Assembly (NCBI RefSeq): GCF_036320965.1
Contig: NC_092235.1
Span: forward strand, 8,554,189 to 8,618,188
DNA from: Panulirus ornatus
Taxonomy: Eukaryota; Arthropoda; Malacostraca; Decapoda; Palinuridae
Length of the DNA: 64,000 bases
Reading direction: 5' to 3'
Shown here: piece by piece, positions 35,334-48,489 of the stretch
How positions within the stretch are numbered: the stretch's first letter is position 1
Layout of the letters: the number at the start of each line of letters is the position of its first letter
Program-made: the position numbers and the translations under genes
The notes under the pieces: generated by a model
Databases searched by the model: none
Told to the model about the DNA's origin: nothing
What the model saw: only the letters and a program-made list of their open reading frames with translations

Positions 35334-35349
35334 TACGTCACTGCCACCA
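35334..35349 (-). promoter_or_regulatory. Primer-binding-site-like sequence of copy B
   Basis: Directly inside the LTR (2 nt away) the minus strand reads TGGTGGCAGTGACGTA. TGG at this position is what a tRNA 3' CCA would pair with. The tRNA is not identified. Confidence 0.55.
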
Positions 35350-35351
35350 TT

Positions 35352-35763
35352 TGTAAGGTTGAGTTGAGAGGAAGGAAATCAGGTCATCTTCGTCTGTGGT
35401 ACTTAATGAAGATCAGGCGGCCTTTGTAGATTTATTACAACAAAACGTGTACGTCCATCTGTAGTACTCTGGGCTATAGTCTTATGACACACTACGACAC
35501 ACTCTAGTGAACAGTGTGACGATGCTGGCCAGTGTGTCCCCTCAGGTCACACTGACAGGGGTTATATGGGAGTCCGTCAACACCCATTCAACAACGTGTT
35601 CAAATAACAGATCAGCTCTTACGTGTTCAAACATCCTGATTAACAGTAGCCCGTGGGAACAGTGAGCCCGTGGCAACATGCATCTAACTCTATGTAACTC
35701 ACAGTAAAATGATAATGACAAATAGCTAATGAAAAATTAATGGAAGTGTGCCTGAGTCTTACA
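35352..35763 (-). repeat. 5' LTR of copy B
   Basis: 412 bp bounded by the short inverted repeat TGTAAG...CTTACA. On the minus strand it has a TATA-like CATATAAC (about 35568-35561) and an AATAAA (35436-35431) at suitable spacing for U3-R-U5. It is followed by a primer-binding-like site. The partner LTR is not in the window, so the limits rest on these internal signals. Confidence 0.7.
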
Positions 35764-36071
35764 ATGATAAGACATCCAAACACTTGCACACACATTACCA
35801 GATAAGCCGCAATGATAATATTATTATTATGATCCGACGATTAAAACAAAATTGTAGTTAATGACATAATATATTCCCAACGACTAAATCAACCATAGCA
35901 ATATAGCCAGCAAGTAAATATAGCGACCAAGATAATGTAGTTAGGATGGCATTATATTGAAAATAACAATACAGCCACCATGCCAATATCGTCACCATGA
36001 CAATGTAGTTGTATTTTCAATGTTACTCTTATGTGAATATGGCTTTATTGTCAGTGTAGCTATAGTGTCAT

Positions 36072-36179
36072 GGGGAACATATTTTCATAGTGGCAGTTGG
36101 GGAACATATTTTCATAGTGGCAGTTGGGGAACATATTTTCATAGTGGCAGTTGGGGAACATATTTTCATAGTGGCAGTA
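36072..36179. repeat. 27-bp tandem repeat x4
   Basis: Identical units of GGGGAACATATTTTCATAGT then GGCAGTT. Perfect copies indicate recent expansion. Confidence 0.92.
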
Positions 36180-36950
36180 TTGTCATTATGAACAAACCGT
36201 TATTTTGGCTATCTTTTCATTTTAGTTACATTGCTATGATGTATATATCGTCACTTTAGCTATATTGGCAAGGTGATCTTTATCTATAGGTGATATATTG
36301 TCATTATTTAACTCATGCATAATTTGTTATAAGCAATATATTATCATGATAATTATATTATCATGGTAACAATAATGTCACAGCGACTATATTGTCATTA
36401 TGACTATAATGTCATAGTGGCTATATTGCCATGATAACTATATTGTCATGGTGATTTTCTATCATGATATCTATAATGTCATAGTGACTGTATTTTAATT
36501 GAAGCTTTTTCAATGGTGTTGATATTGCCCTTGAGGATATGCCATTATAGAAGAGAAATTGTCATTTTGATTAAATTATCAGTTGACTACATTGCCATGA
36601 TATGCTATATTGTTATGGTTTCAGTGCTGTCTTGGTAAATCTTTTATTACTGTGGCTACATTGTAATGGAAACCAAAATGGTAAGGTGGCTATATTTTCA
36701 TGATAGGATTATTTCATTATGGCGATTATAATGCATTTCTGAGTATATTGTCATGGTGACTGTGTTGCCATAATATCTATATTGTCATTTAATTTGTTGA
36801 ATTGATGGCAATATTGTCTTAGAGACGGTACTGTCATGTTATCTGTATTGTCACGATGGTTGTATTGTCATTGTGACTATATAGTCATGTTAGCTATATT
36901 GTCATTAAGATTACATTGTTATGGTAACTATATTGCCATGATGGCTGTAT

Positions 36951-37115
36951 TGTTAGGTCACTATATTGCCATGGTGGCTGTATTGTTAGGTCACTATATT
37001 GCCATGGTGGCTGTATTGTTAGGTCACTATATTGCCATGGTGGCTGTATTGTTAGGTCACTATATTGCCATGGTGGCTGTATTGTTAGGTCACTATATTG
37101 CCATGATGGCTATTT
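36951..37115. repeat. 33-bp tandem repeat x5
   Basis: Units of TTAGGTCACTATATTGCCAT then GGTGGCTGTATTG, nearly identical. A recent expansion of the surrounding degenerate satellite. Confidence 0.92.
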
Positions 37116-38570
37116 GTCATTTTTGTTATATAACAAGGAGGTGACTGTCTTTTCATGTTGGCAATATTGTTAGAATAGCTATATTGTCAAGTAGTGGGTA
37201 TATATATTTCTTTTCTGGCGGTATATTGTCATGATGGCAATAATAACATTTTGACGATATTGGCAAGGTGATATCGTGTTTTAGCAGCTAAACTCTTGTT
37301 GTAGATATTTTTCAATTCAAATATTTCATCATGGTAGGTATATAGTCAAGGTTACTATATTTTCATGGTAGCTACATTGTCATGGTGAAGACATTGGCAT
37401 GGTGGCTGTATCGTTATTTTCAATATAATGCCGTCCTGGCTACATTATCTTGGTCGCTATATCAACTTGATGGCTATATTGCTATGGTTAACTTTGTCGT
37501 TCGGGATATATTTTGCTATTAGCTACAATATTGTTGTCATTATATGATCATGATAATAATATTTTCATGGCGGCATGTTTGGTATTGTAAGTGTAAGTGA
37601 ACATATATCATATCATCACATCCTTATATTGTCATGGTTTTTACACTGTGATATTGTTTATGTCAACCTGCTGATTATATAATCATGATTGGTGTATAAT
37701 TATGGTAACTATATTGTAATACCGTTTTATTTCATTGTGATAATTTTGTCATGGTGACTACAATCACATGACAGCTATAAAGTTATGACTATATTATAAT
37801 GATAAATCCTGTCTGAGTCACTGTTTTTTCACAGAGATTATATTGTCCTGGAGTCTATATGTTTCCTATGATCCGAAAACGACTATCTATTTACACTATC
37901 TATATTGTCAGGTGGTTATATTGCCTTTGTGAATATAAGTTGAATATTTCTATATTTTTCCTTTGACTATATTGTCATATCAGTTATATGATCATGGTAG
38001 TTTTATTGTCATAGTGAATACATTGTCGTCGTGACTGTATTATCATAATGGCTAAATTGTCATAGCAAATATATTGACATGGGGGCAATATTTTCATGAT
38101 ATCTATAAAGTCTGTAAATTACTCTCAACGCGTTTCTAATGTCCTGGCGATTGATTTATATCGTGACTTTATTGTCAAGATGGCTGTATTGTCATGGTGG
38201 CTATATTGTTGTTTGCTGTATTTTCAATTTTACGCTTTTGTGAAGATAGCTTCACTGTCAGTGTAGCTATAGTATCATGGAGAATATATATACGTAGTGG
38301 CAGTATCGTTATTATGAACATATTGTGATTTTGGCTATCTTCTTATTTTCGTTACAGTACTATCGTGTATATATCGCCACCTTGGTTATATTAGCAATGT
38401 GATATTTTTTGTAGGTGCTATATTGTCATTTTTTAATCATGCATATTTTGTCATAAGTGATACATTATCATGATAAATATAATATTCCGGTGACTATATA
38501 TTGGCCTTGTGACTATTTTGTTATTATGACTATAATCTCATGTTGGATATCTTGCCAAGATAACTACATT

Positions 38571-39346
38571 GTAATATCTACTCATAAATCTCTAAGTTCT
38601 AATAACCCAAAATTTTTAGAGTAGATAGGGTAGAAACTGATGGAAGCCATTTCTAACATTCTTGCATAACCTGACCTCTCGCCTTCCCAAAACATAGCCA
38701 TCCCAGCTTGGATATTGTACTGCTGTGGTCGTCAACTAATTTGAAAAGGAAGACATTGAATGGAGTGATTATTGAGGTAATCTCCAAAGATGATTACTGG
38801 TCTGAGAAACAAATTCAGAGAGCAGATTAAACGACTTAAATCCATTCAGCTTTAGGGAAAAGAAGTTTAAGAGATCCTATGCAGGTATATGAAGTTATTG
38901 TAATGGCATCCCTTTTAGCTTAATATTCTTACTTCCTGTAACTATTTCCAACAATTAAAACAATATTCAGTATTGTGATTTAAGTGACTGACTTTAGGAT
39001 CCATTTGAATCTGTCAAAAATTGTATTTAGCAAATACTTCAACTTTCAACTGACCCATTCTATATTTTTATTCATTTCATCTCAGTTTTATTACCTTTCT
39101 GTTACTTTTTAATATCAACAGTAGCCAGTCTACGTAGTTGGGGCTCTGAAGCAAAGGAAACTTTTTGTAGCCTAGGTTAGGGTAGCATCTAAACCAAACC
39201 TAAATGACCTTACCTTAGAAATATGTTCAGACACTACCTTCTGAAAATATTTCTTAAGGTAAGGTCGTGGGGATTAGTTTAGGTGCTAACTAAACCTTGG
39301 CTAGAAAAAGTTTGCTTTAAAGTCATAACTAGTTGAAAGGGCTACT
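38571..39346. other. No recognised gene
   Basis: AT-rich. It contains a diverged inverted pair around AAGGTAAGGTC (near 39205 and 39258; CTAACCTAAACCAAACC-like and its mirror), giving a loose hairpin. No coding frame. Confidence 0.4.
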
Positions 39347-40388
39347 TTAAGTGGTGATATTGAAATTTATTTGCTCCACTGTGCCCCTCTGTCCGTTTGT
39401 TTTGTGTCCGTCTAAAGACGCATACGTTCAATTTTTGATGTAGATTGATTTCCCATCTTAGTTTCGTCTACGGAATTCTACATCTTCAGTTCAGCACACC
39501 ATTGTGGTAATGAAGGGAAAGTCACCACATTTACAAGCCGAGTGCACGTAGCTTATCCCACCTCGTTAGAGAGAAAACTTACCTGTATTTGAATGAATGA
39601 ACGGGAACAGAGAAGACAAAATTTTACTACACATTCATTATACAACTATATATCATTTATATTATACACATTACCACATTTCCTGCACTTTCCATCACAA
39701 ATTTGCTGAGGTCATAACCTTGTAGTTACCATTACCTTACAACCTTAAGGATGGTGGTCTACAACACCTCTAGATTGATGGAGAAAACGAAAAGTTTCGT
39801 TTTACTATTAAGACCACAGAAATGCGGTAATTCCACTTCACTACCACCAACTACTAGTTATTTTACTTGTTGATTTTCACGGCTAAGATTTTCATCCTCT
39901 GAGCGAAGCCATACAATAATCGTCCTTATCTACTCTGAGCATTGGATATTCTCCTGATGATCAAGATTGCTGTTTTGGTTGTCCGTTTCCCTTGTTACTG
40001 GTGCGTCTCACTGCACACCTTACATGAGTGCCTTTCACAGTATTAGGGACAGCTGCTGGGCCTCGCTGTAGCTACTTCTGGGACGGTTGCCAATCTTCCT
40101 CGTATTCCCTCATGACCACAGCGCCAAACCGACTCCCGCCATCAGGCCGAGACGCACAAACATTTCTGACAAAATTGAGACAACCACTTTCGCGTCAGTT
40201 TTGACACCAAGTAAATTTATACGACAATTACGCTCAAGATGCTTGGTTTTTCGTTCATGGGTTGAACAGAAGCAACCAACGATGGTTGCTACTGCCCAAT
40301 CCATGAAGTCCCCCCCACCACGGAAAGGTAACCAAGCTTCGGGGGGGATGGGTGTTTACCCTGACGCCAACGGAGAAACTCAATATTA
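39347..40388 (+). repeat. 1.05-kb duplicated segment, copy B (inverted relative to 20690-21735)
   Basis: Reverse complement of copy A with about 95 per cent identity by eye. The plus frame (40087-40389, no ATG; starts at TTG) reads through HDHSAKPTPAIRP to a stop shared with copy A. It contains the 54-nt hairpin at 40254-40307. It lies immediately before the 3' end of the winged-helix gene. Confidence 0.78.
40254..40307. ncRNA. 54-nt hairpin, second copy
   Basis: Same stem and loop as 20774-20827. The single change relative to the first copy replaces an A-T pair by G-T wobble on this strand, so the fold is kept. Confidence 0.55.
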
Positions 40389-40578
40389 GTGCAGAGATCT
40401 TTTCCTCGGTAAAGAAAGTGTAGCCGGACTCCGCCCTCATGAGGTTACTGCACGACAGCAAAGATCACCCTTTGTTAGGCTGTGCTATAGGCAGCACAGC
40501 TCCGTCAAAGATCTCACTCCATAAGTGAACTTATATAGATTCCTTTTTTAACATTTTGTCTTGTCTATAAGGAACTCA
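40389..40578. other. Spacer 3' of the winged-helix gene
   Basis: No gene seen. Likely contains the 3' UTR of the minus-strand gene that ends at 40579. Confidence 0.4.
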
Positions 40579-41334
40579 TCAGTTCTTTTCCAGTGAAAGC
40601 AAAAAATCATCGAGAAATTCATTTGCTTCCTCAATATCAGGATCTTGTGGCTCTGTGTGGGGGACGGGGCTGGTGGGCTGTGTGTCTGGCTGTGTCTGGG
40701 GAGCGGGGCTGGTGGTCTCTGTGACTTGCTGTGTCTGGGAAACGGGGCTGGTGGTCTCTGTGACTTGCTGTGTCTGGGAAGCGGGGCTGGTGGTCTCTGT
40801 GACTTGCTGTGTCTGGGAAGCGGGACTGGTGGTCTCTGTGACTGGCTGTGTCTGGGAAGCGGGGCTGGTGGTCTCTGTGACTGGCTGTGTCTGGAGATCA
40901 GGGGAAGTCTTGGGCATAAATTTCAATATACTGTGAGCGATATCGTCTCTCAACCGATTCCTCTCGATCTTCTCTTGCACGGCCTTCATGATACGTTTGG
41001 GCGGCTTTCTCCATTTTCTTTGCATTTCAGTTGGTGATCCTGCGCCATCGAGCCACATGATACCAGAATAGTATCGTTCCTGTTTCCCAACGGGTCCAAT
41101 CTTGGTGTCACACATGATGCCGAGTGAACCCAAATGGCGGCCGATGTTTACGTTGGAAGCCACGGGCTCGTTATGTATCTTGCAGTAACTTTCATACCGT
41201 TGCTGCAGCTCTTTCCTGCTGATAAGGTACCGCTTCATAGTAATAGTCTTTCCCTTCATTTGAACGAAGGTATTCATGAAACTAACAAAGGAAGCCTTTC
41301 CTTTGTAATCCCGTTTGTAGTAACAGAAAGCCAT
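40579..41334 (-). CDS. RFX-like winged-helix protein with C-terminal repeats (member A)
   Basis: Intronless 251-aa protein; the ATG context GTCTTCAATGGCT resembles that of the RRM gene. Residues about 15-96 look like a winged-helix DNA-binding domain of the RFX or viral-primase C-terminal type: FVSFMNTFVQ, YLISRKELQQRYESYC, NVNIGRHLGSLGI, and the wing RYYSGIMWL. Next comes a basic segment (RKWRKPPKRIMKAVQEKIERNR). From about 147 to 225 there are six 13-residue repeats of TETTSPASQTQPV type (39-bp units), then an acidic end (DPDIEEANEFLDDFLLSLEKN) that could be an activation or protein-binding tail. Proposed role: sequence-specific nuclear DNA-binding factor. The domain is shared with the partial gene at 58702-59406, and the promoter with the RRM gene at 19373. 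Family assignment is by motif reading only. Confidence 0.68.
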   Translation of the reverse strand: MAFCYYKRDYKGKASFVSFMNTFVQMKGKTITMKRYLISRKELQQRYESYCKIHNEPVASNVNIGRHLGSLGIMCDTKIGPVGKQERYYSGIMWLDGAGSPTEMQRKWRKPPKRIMKAVQEKIERNRLRDDIAHSILKFMPKTSPDLQTQPVTETTSPASQTQPVTETTSPASQTQQVTETTSPASQTQQVTETTSPVSQTQQVTETTSPAPQTQPDTQPTSPVPHTEPQDPDIEEANEFLDDFLLSLEKN

Positions 41335-41477
41335 TGAAGACGTGGATTGGGTCAGGCGAAGTTACACAGACTAACAAGATAGTCCTATAATCAATGGTCC
41401 TGTATCAGCACTGAACTCGAAATACTTCAGAACGACAATTTCAACCCAGGGCTGGAGGGCCAATTGATGATATTCTG

Positions 41478-41525
41478 ACGTCTTGCTCAACCAAGTAACC
41501 TCGGTTAGACCTTGTTTATATTCAA
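41478..41525 (-). promoter_or_regulatory. Shared promoter block upstream of winged-helix gene A
   Basis: The minus strand reads ACTATATTTG, 9 nt, ACAAGG, TC, then TAACCGAGGTTACTTGGTTG. Compared with 19306-19352 the spacing differs by one base. It lies about 150 nt upstream of the ATG, implying a longer 5' UTR than in the RRM gene. Confidence 0.6.
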
Positions 41526-41592
41526 ATATAGTAATGTTAATATAGTGAAGCTTGATGATTCTATTTATATGTAAGTTGCAATGTAGTTTGTA

Positions 41593-41597
<5 letters not shown>

Positions 41598-41690
<93 letters not shown>

Positions 41691-41704
41691 CAAATATACA
41701 TATG

Positions 41705-41790
<86 letters not shown>
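41598..41790. repeat. (TA)n, two blocks
   Basis: TA tracts of about 85 and 80 bp separated by TTTATATTTATATACAAATA-like sequence. Confidence 0.95.
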
Positions 41791-41794
<4 letters not shown>

Positions 41795-41876
41795 CAATAA
41801 TGGATGGAACTTGGCTCCTAAGGTGATTTTGTTGTTGGAGTGGGACCTCCAGCCATTCTGTCCACCTTTTCCCTTT

Positions 41877-42345
41877 CTAGACATGTGGTGGTGCATTGGG
41901 TAGTGTGGCAACCTTCGTCTTCATCTTTTTGGGTGCAGGCTTGCAAACCTCGTGGAGTAGTTGTGGGGTTTGCTTCTTTGCTGCACCCGACATAGCCATC
42001 TGGGTGTAGCTATCTACCCGGGCTGGTGGGTCAGCCACCATAGCTACACGCTCACTTGGTACCTGGGCTGGTGGACGAGCAGCCTTCCTTTCTTCCATGG
42101 CTACAGTCTGCCTAACGACCTGGGGTTGTGGAGCAGCCATCCTTACTACCACCCAGGTTGGTTGGGCAGCCTTCTTTCGTTTCTTTGCTACACACTTCTG
42201 GTTGGGCTGGTTGGGCAACCTTCTTTTTCCTCTTCTTCGATACAACCTGCCAACCGAATTCGTCTGCTGGTGGGTCCGTTTCTTTCATGGATACAACCTC
42301 TGTAGCCACTTGGGCTGGCCGGTCAACCTTCGGTTGTAGGTAAAA
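41877..42345 (-). pseudogene. Lys/Pro/Ala-rich basic protein gene, frameshifted
   Basis: Two minus-strand frames overlap at 42112-42245. The first (from about 42340) reads DRPAQVATEVVSMKETDPPADEFGWQ..., then KKRKKKVAQPAQP; the second continues VAKKRKKAAQPTWVVVRMAA and PPAQVPSERVAMVADPPARV to a stop at 41877. The recurrent PPAQV/VAM units and KKRKK clusters show one repetitive basic protein broken by a frameshift near 42200. No ATG lies at the head of the first frame. No known family recognised. Possibly a nuclear protein related in style to the neighbouring winged-helix gene. Confidence 0.5.
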
Positions 42346-42369
42346 GTATATATATAGAATAATGTGGTT

Positions 42370-43125
42370 ATCATCAGCAGCCAGAGGCCATTCCTCCCTC
42401 CTTGCCTGCAGAGTTCTTGATTTTCTGGAAAGTTCTACGAGATTCTGGTAAGATAAATACCATTGAGAGGACGTTGTTAGGGGACAGTCAGGTTCAGTTT
42501 AGAGTTGGTTGTGGGATGGTTCTTTTACTGTGTCGTATCAGCCAGATGGGTATTTCTTTTCACAGTTTTCGTTAAAGTTTGTTTTCTAGAAGCATAATCT
42601 AGAACACTATTTTCCATATGTTTATCATTTTTGTTGTTATAGTTTCATTATCATCATTAGTTATGTTATTGTTGACTTTCAGATATTTGATGTTATGTTT
42701 GTGATTCCCGTGGAAGCGTCTGACATCTTGCTAGAAGACTTTCTGGTCACAATATTTCTGCACTGGGGAGTTGATCGTATTCTTTTATTGCAGGTTTTGT
42801 TATTATCTTGCTTTACATTAAGGTCTACTGGAGGTTTTCCCAATGCTGGTTGAACATATGTCCAGCAACAGGAGATGGCGTAAGATACAGTATTGATGAA
42901 ACTTATCTATCTATATACCTATCTAAATATCGCTCTATCAATCTATCAATCTAACTATCTATCTATCTATCTATCTTTATCTGAAAGTCAACAATAATTA
43001 AATCATTGATATATGAAGTATAACAATGTCATCTCAATGGCAATTATCTCACCAGAATCTTCTAGAACCTTCCAGAAAACTATGAACTCTGCAGGCAAGG
43101 AGGGAGGAATGGTCTCCGGCTATTG
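42370..43125. mobile_element. MITE-like inverted-repeat element, copy 1
   Basis: Terminal inverted repeats of about 110 bp: the left end has GGCCATTCCTCCCTCCTTGC then CTGCAGAGTTC and GATTCTGGTAAGATAA; the right end (about 43020-43125) is the mirror image. The interior holds a (TATC)n tract at about 42945-42975 and no ORF. A non-autonomous DNA transposon or foldback element. Confidence 0.75.
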
Positions 43126-43247
43126 ATAAAACCATATTATTCCATATATATGTTTATATATACATATTTATGTATATATATGAATGTATATATAACGTAC
43201 AGAATATATAACGCCATCATCAGTATCGAAGAAAACTGAAAAGATGA

Positions 43248-43318
43248 GGTCCCACCGAGATTCGAACTCGGATTGCTGGATCCAGAGTCCAGAGTGCTAA
43301 CCCTTACACCATGGGACC
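43248..43318 (-). tRNA. tRNA-Gln (anticodon CTG)
   Basis: Minus-strand cloverleaf: acceptor GGTCCCA/TGGGACC (perfect), D arm GTGT/GCAC, anticodon stem CTGGA/TCCAG with loop CTCTGGA (anticodon CTG), T arm CCGAG TTCGAAT CTCGG. It closely matches eukaryotic tRNA-Gln. No intron. It lies between two MITE-like copies. Confidence 0.88.
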
Positions 43319-43364
43319 TGATAAGAAAAGATGTGATTTCATCTAAATGTTTTACATATAATCA

Positions 43365-43842
43365 ACCAGCGGCCATTCCTCCCTCCCTGCCTGCAGGGTT
43401 CAAGGTTTTCTAGAAGGTTCTCGAAGATTCTGGTAAGATCATTACCTTTGAGAGGTCGTCGTTAGGTGACAGTCAGGTTCACTCTATGGTTGGTGTTTGT
43501 AGTTGGTTGTCCGAGGATGTTGTTATACTTGATCAATTTTGTAATTGTTGACTTTCAGGTTGGAAGTACTCATTTACGATGCATCCTTGTACTCACAACA
43601 ACCTTATGAGTCACTTCAAGATTTATCTTCACTACAACTTTATCTTCACTACACCATTAAGGTTGAAGTCAATGGTCACATTCACTACAATCTCAACACG
43701 ACTGGTCTTATACCTAACCCATATTATCACTACATCCATGTACATGTATTTCTTGCAGAATAACGCAGATATCAATGATTTCTGTGAAAGTTGACATATA
43801 CAGCCTTACGTATCTATCGATCTATCTAATACCTGTTTTTAC

Positions 43843-43884
<42 letters not shown>

Positions 43885-43979
43885 AAATTAGAAAGTCAAC
43901 AACAATATCATTAATGATACGTATAACTACGTCCTCTCAATGGCAGTTCCTACCCAGAATCTTCGAGAACCTTCTAGAA
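43365..43979. mobile_element. MITE-like inverted-repeat element, copy 2, right end truncated
   Basis: The left inverted repeat (GGCCATTCCTCCCTCCCTGC, GATTCTGGTAAGATCATTAC) matches copy 1. The right repeat begins near 43925 and stops at CCTTCTAGAAA (43979), where a piece of the 1.05-kb repeat is joined. The interior has TCTTCACTACA phrases and (TATC)n at about 43845-43880. Confidence 0.72.
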
Positions 43980-44126
43980 AGCGTAATTGTCGTATAAATT
44001 CACTTGGTGTCAAAACTGACGCGAAAGCGGTTGTCTCAATTTTGTCAGAAATGTTTGTGCGTCTCGGCCTGATGGCGGGAGTCGGTTTGGCGCTGTGGTC
44101 ATGAGGGAATACGAGGAAGATTGGTA
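43980..44126 (-). repeat. Piece of the 1.05-kb duplicated segment, copy C
   Basis: 146 bp matching the HDHSAKP-coding part of copies A and B. It interrupts the right inverted repeat of the MITE-like element. The hairpin is not included. Confidence 0.78.
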
Positions 44127-45019
44127 AATAAGGGAAGGCCTCTTTTACCAGTTCTGACCTTAACTGCTCCCACTTATTAAGATCTATCAATATACATACG
44201 TTCAGTCCTGAGTAACATTTCAAAATATGTAACACATTCGTCTGTTTCATCTAGATGTAGAAATATGAATATACACGTGAGTAGATATATTTATGTTTTG
44301 ACATTTGTGTTTCTCTTTCCGTTTTTGAAGTTTATTAAGATTTCTCTCAAGAAAAAATATGAAAAGATAACATGTTTTACGTGTGTCCATTATACATGTA
44401 CCAGGTAAGGTAAGACAGCACGGCCAACTGCGGCCCTAATCAATATACCACGGGAACGTATCACAGTAACCACTGGTCCGCGGAGGACCAATCACAGTAA
44501 CCACTGGCCCGCGGAGGACCAATCACAGTTACCACTGGTCCGCGGAGGACCAATCATGAATCACGAGCAGCAGCGGTCCACCAATAGGGAGTCGACGCAC
44601 AGTAGCGCTGCCCAAGTGGCTACCGGGGAAACAATATGGAGGAGTGGCCGAGCCCGGACACTGGCTCATCTGGGTCTATTTTCTTCCTTGCTCTTCATAA
44701 TCCTAAACACAATATCTTTTCATCGTAGGTAATCTATTACCTCATTAACATTTTGTGTATATTTCTAGTAGTGAACTGGTATTCCTAATTTAATGCAGTT
44801 CTTGATAACTTTTGTCTATTTATGTTTTGATCTGAATTCCAGTTTGCCTACCAACATATGAATGATAATGAGATTACTGACTGTATAAAAGCTGTATAAA
44901 ATAAATCTATAGTTTTAGTGTTAATTTTAAGGTTGCTAAGATTCCTAACAAAATACATTCTAGAAATTACGTTTTTGTACAGTGCCTCCATATTTCTATT
45001 GAAAGAAAAGTCATTATCA
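44127..45019. repeat. AT-rich region with a 31-bp repeat x3
   Basis: At 44464-44556 three copies of CAGTAACCACTGGTCCGCGG then AGGACCAATCA; each unit holds the inverted repeat GGTCC-GCGGA-GGACC. The rest shows no gene. Confidence 0.7.
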
Positions 45020-45822
45020 AGTAATTACATTCCTTCACAGATTCTACAAGTTCACCACTAACATATAAATGTACCTGAGCCACTGGTAAGCTAATGTGAT
45101 TTACAATCATTTGTTTTGTTTTCTGAACATTGAGTTCAAGGTCATTATCATTACATCATAACGTAAAATGTTCAACTTCCGGATACACGTCATCATCATT
45201 TGTACATTGACTTAGGAGAACGGCATCATCTGCATACATAACTTGGCAACATGACACCAACACTCACTAGTATACTGGCTGACCACACCATCCACCTCTG
45301 TGCTCCACCTGGCCAACATGACACCAACACTCACTAGTATACTGGCTGACCACACCATCCACCTCTGTGCTCCACCTGGCCAACATGACACCAACACTCA
45401 CTAGTATACTGGCTGACCACACCATCCACCTCCGGGCTCCACTTGTATTTGTTATCATGATATCCAATTTTTCATGTAAGAAATTGAACATATTGAGGCC
45501 TTCCTGTGAGGAAAACATTATTCCAGAGAATTTAGTTAGAATTGACATTCATGTTATTAAGTTTATGCATCATTATATGATGCTGAATGGTGTTGAAAGT
45601 ACTAGAAAAATCTACAAAATGTTGTATATCGGTAATATTAGATCTGTTCATATGCTCGAGAACATAATCAATAAAGCACAGAGTTACATCCTCTACACCT
45701 CGATTTCTCGTATAAGCGAACTGAAAGCGATCGGTAAATTGTTGGACTTGTTGGTAAAGTCTGGTTTTCATAAACTTCTCAAAATTCATCAAAATCAATA
45801 TCAAAGAGAATATATGTATCAG
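45020..45822 (-). pseudogene. Rex1/CR1-like LINE reverse transcriptase remnant
   Basis: Minus-strand motifs: QFAYTRNRGVEDVTLCFIDY and FVDFSSTFNTIQHHIMMHKL (45790-45560), and downstream the active-site-like VMYADDAVLLSQ (about 45240-45205) followed by LELNVQKTKQMIV. These phrases fit Rex1/Babar or CR1-group elements. Between the two blocks lies a 67-bp minisatellite. A stop follows EHFTL. The upstream end is cut by an RTE insertion at 45822. Confidence 0.7.
45248..45448. repeat. 67-bp tandem repeat x3 inside the Rex1-like RT
   Basis: Units start at 45248, 45315 and 45382 (AACATGACACCAACACTCAC ... CCACCTGGCC). The first two are identical; the third diverges at its end. Confidence 0.92.
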
Positions 45823-47214
<1,392 letters not shown>

Positions 47215-47457
47215 ATCCCTGGGGATAGGGGAGAAAGAATACTTCCCACGTATTCCCTGCGTGTCGTAGAAGGCGACTAAAAGGGAAGGGAGCGGGGGGC
47301 TGGAAATCCTCCCCTCTCGCTTTTTTTTTTTTTTTAAGTTTCCAAAAGAAGGGACAGAGAAGGAGGCCAGGTGAGGATATTCCCTCAAAGGCCCAGTCCT
47401 CTGTTCTTGACGCTGCCTCGCTATTGCGGGAAATGGCGAATATTATGAAAAAAAAAG

Positions 47458-47460
<3 letters not shown>
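47215..47460 (+). mobile_element. Short non-autonomous RTE derivative, full length
   Basis: As at 46485-46720, with a longer central T-run and tail CTGCCTCGCTATTGCGGGAA, ending in an A-rich stretch. Confidence 0.88.

Positions 47461-47504
<44 letters not shown>
47461..47504. repeat. (TA)n between two inverted short elements
   Basis: About 44 bp of TA, shared tail of two elements that meet tail-to-tail. Confidence 0.95.
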
Positions 47505-48120
<616 letters not shown>

Positions 48121-48489
48121 AAATCATGGAGATCAGAATCCATAATTTCACTTTGCATACGTTCTTATAATCCTTTGAAGTTTGAAAATCATTTTGTATT
48201 ACTTGCATCAGTGACCAATAGATTGCATTACTCATCCTGAAATTCATGCCCTTGATTAAATGAATTTCATTGAGCTGCGAGTAGTAAAGATTAACATAAA
48301 CACACTGAAATATCCTTATCATTGATGTCCAAATGCAACAGATTTGTTTTGTTAAGTTATCAGTATCAAGAAATAATTAATGTCATGACGGTTTATACCT
48401 TTTCTAAATCAAGCAAAACTTATGACCTTACTCATAGGTCACTGATCGTTAAAATCAACACATAAAAATCTATCTTTCCTCGATAATTA
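48121..48489. other. No recognised gene
   Basis: AT-rich unique-looking sequence. Confidence 0.35.

Larger units (their letters stand above)
30363..35763 (-). mobile_element. Errantivirus-like Gypsy element, copy B (5' LTR to integrase zinc finger)
   Basis: Minus orientation: LTR 35352-35763, primer-binding site, leader with a 42-bp minisatellite, gag remnant (33832-33617), protease (33442-33152), spacer (33024-32533), a second minisatellite (31862-32606), RT (31538-30729), a deleted RNase H, integrase tether, and an end at the integrase zinc finger where the GC-rich minisatellite begins. It lacks the integrase core, env and 3' LTR. Confidence 0.88.
35764..38570. repeat. Degenerate ATATTGTCATGGTGGCT satellite-like region
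   Basis: The phrase TATATTGTCATGGTGGCTAT and variants recurs over 2.8 kb at roughly 18-20-nt or double spacing, with much divergence. Two recent local expansions lie within it (36072-36179 and 36951-37115). No gene is seen. Confidence 0.75.

Noticed and set aside
36836..37144. Frame with IAMVAVLLGHY repeats
   Set aside because: Driven by the 33-bp tandem repeat, inside a degenerate satellite.
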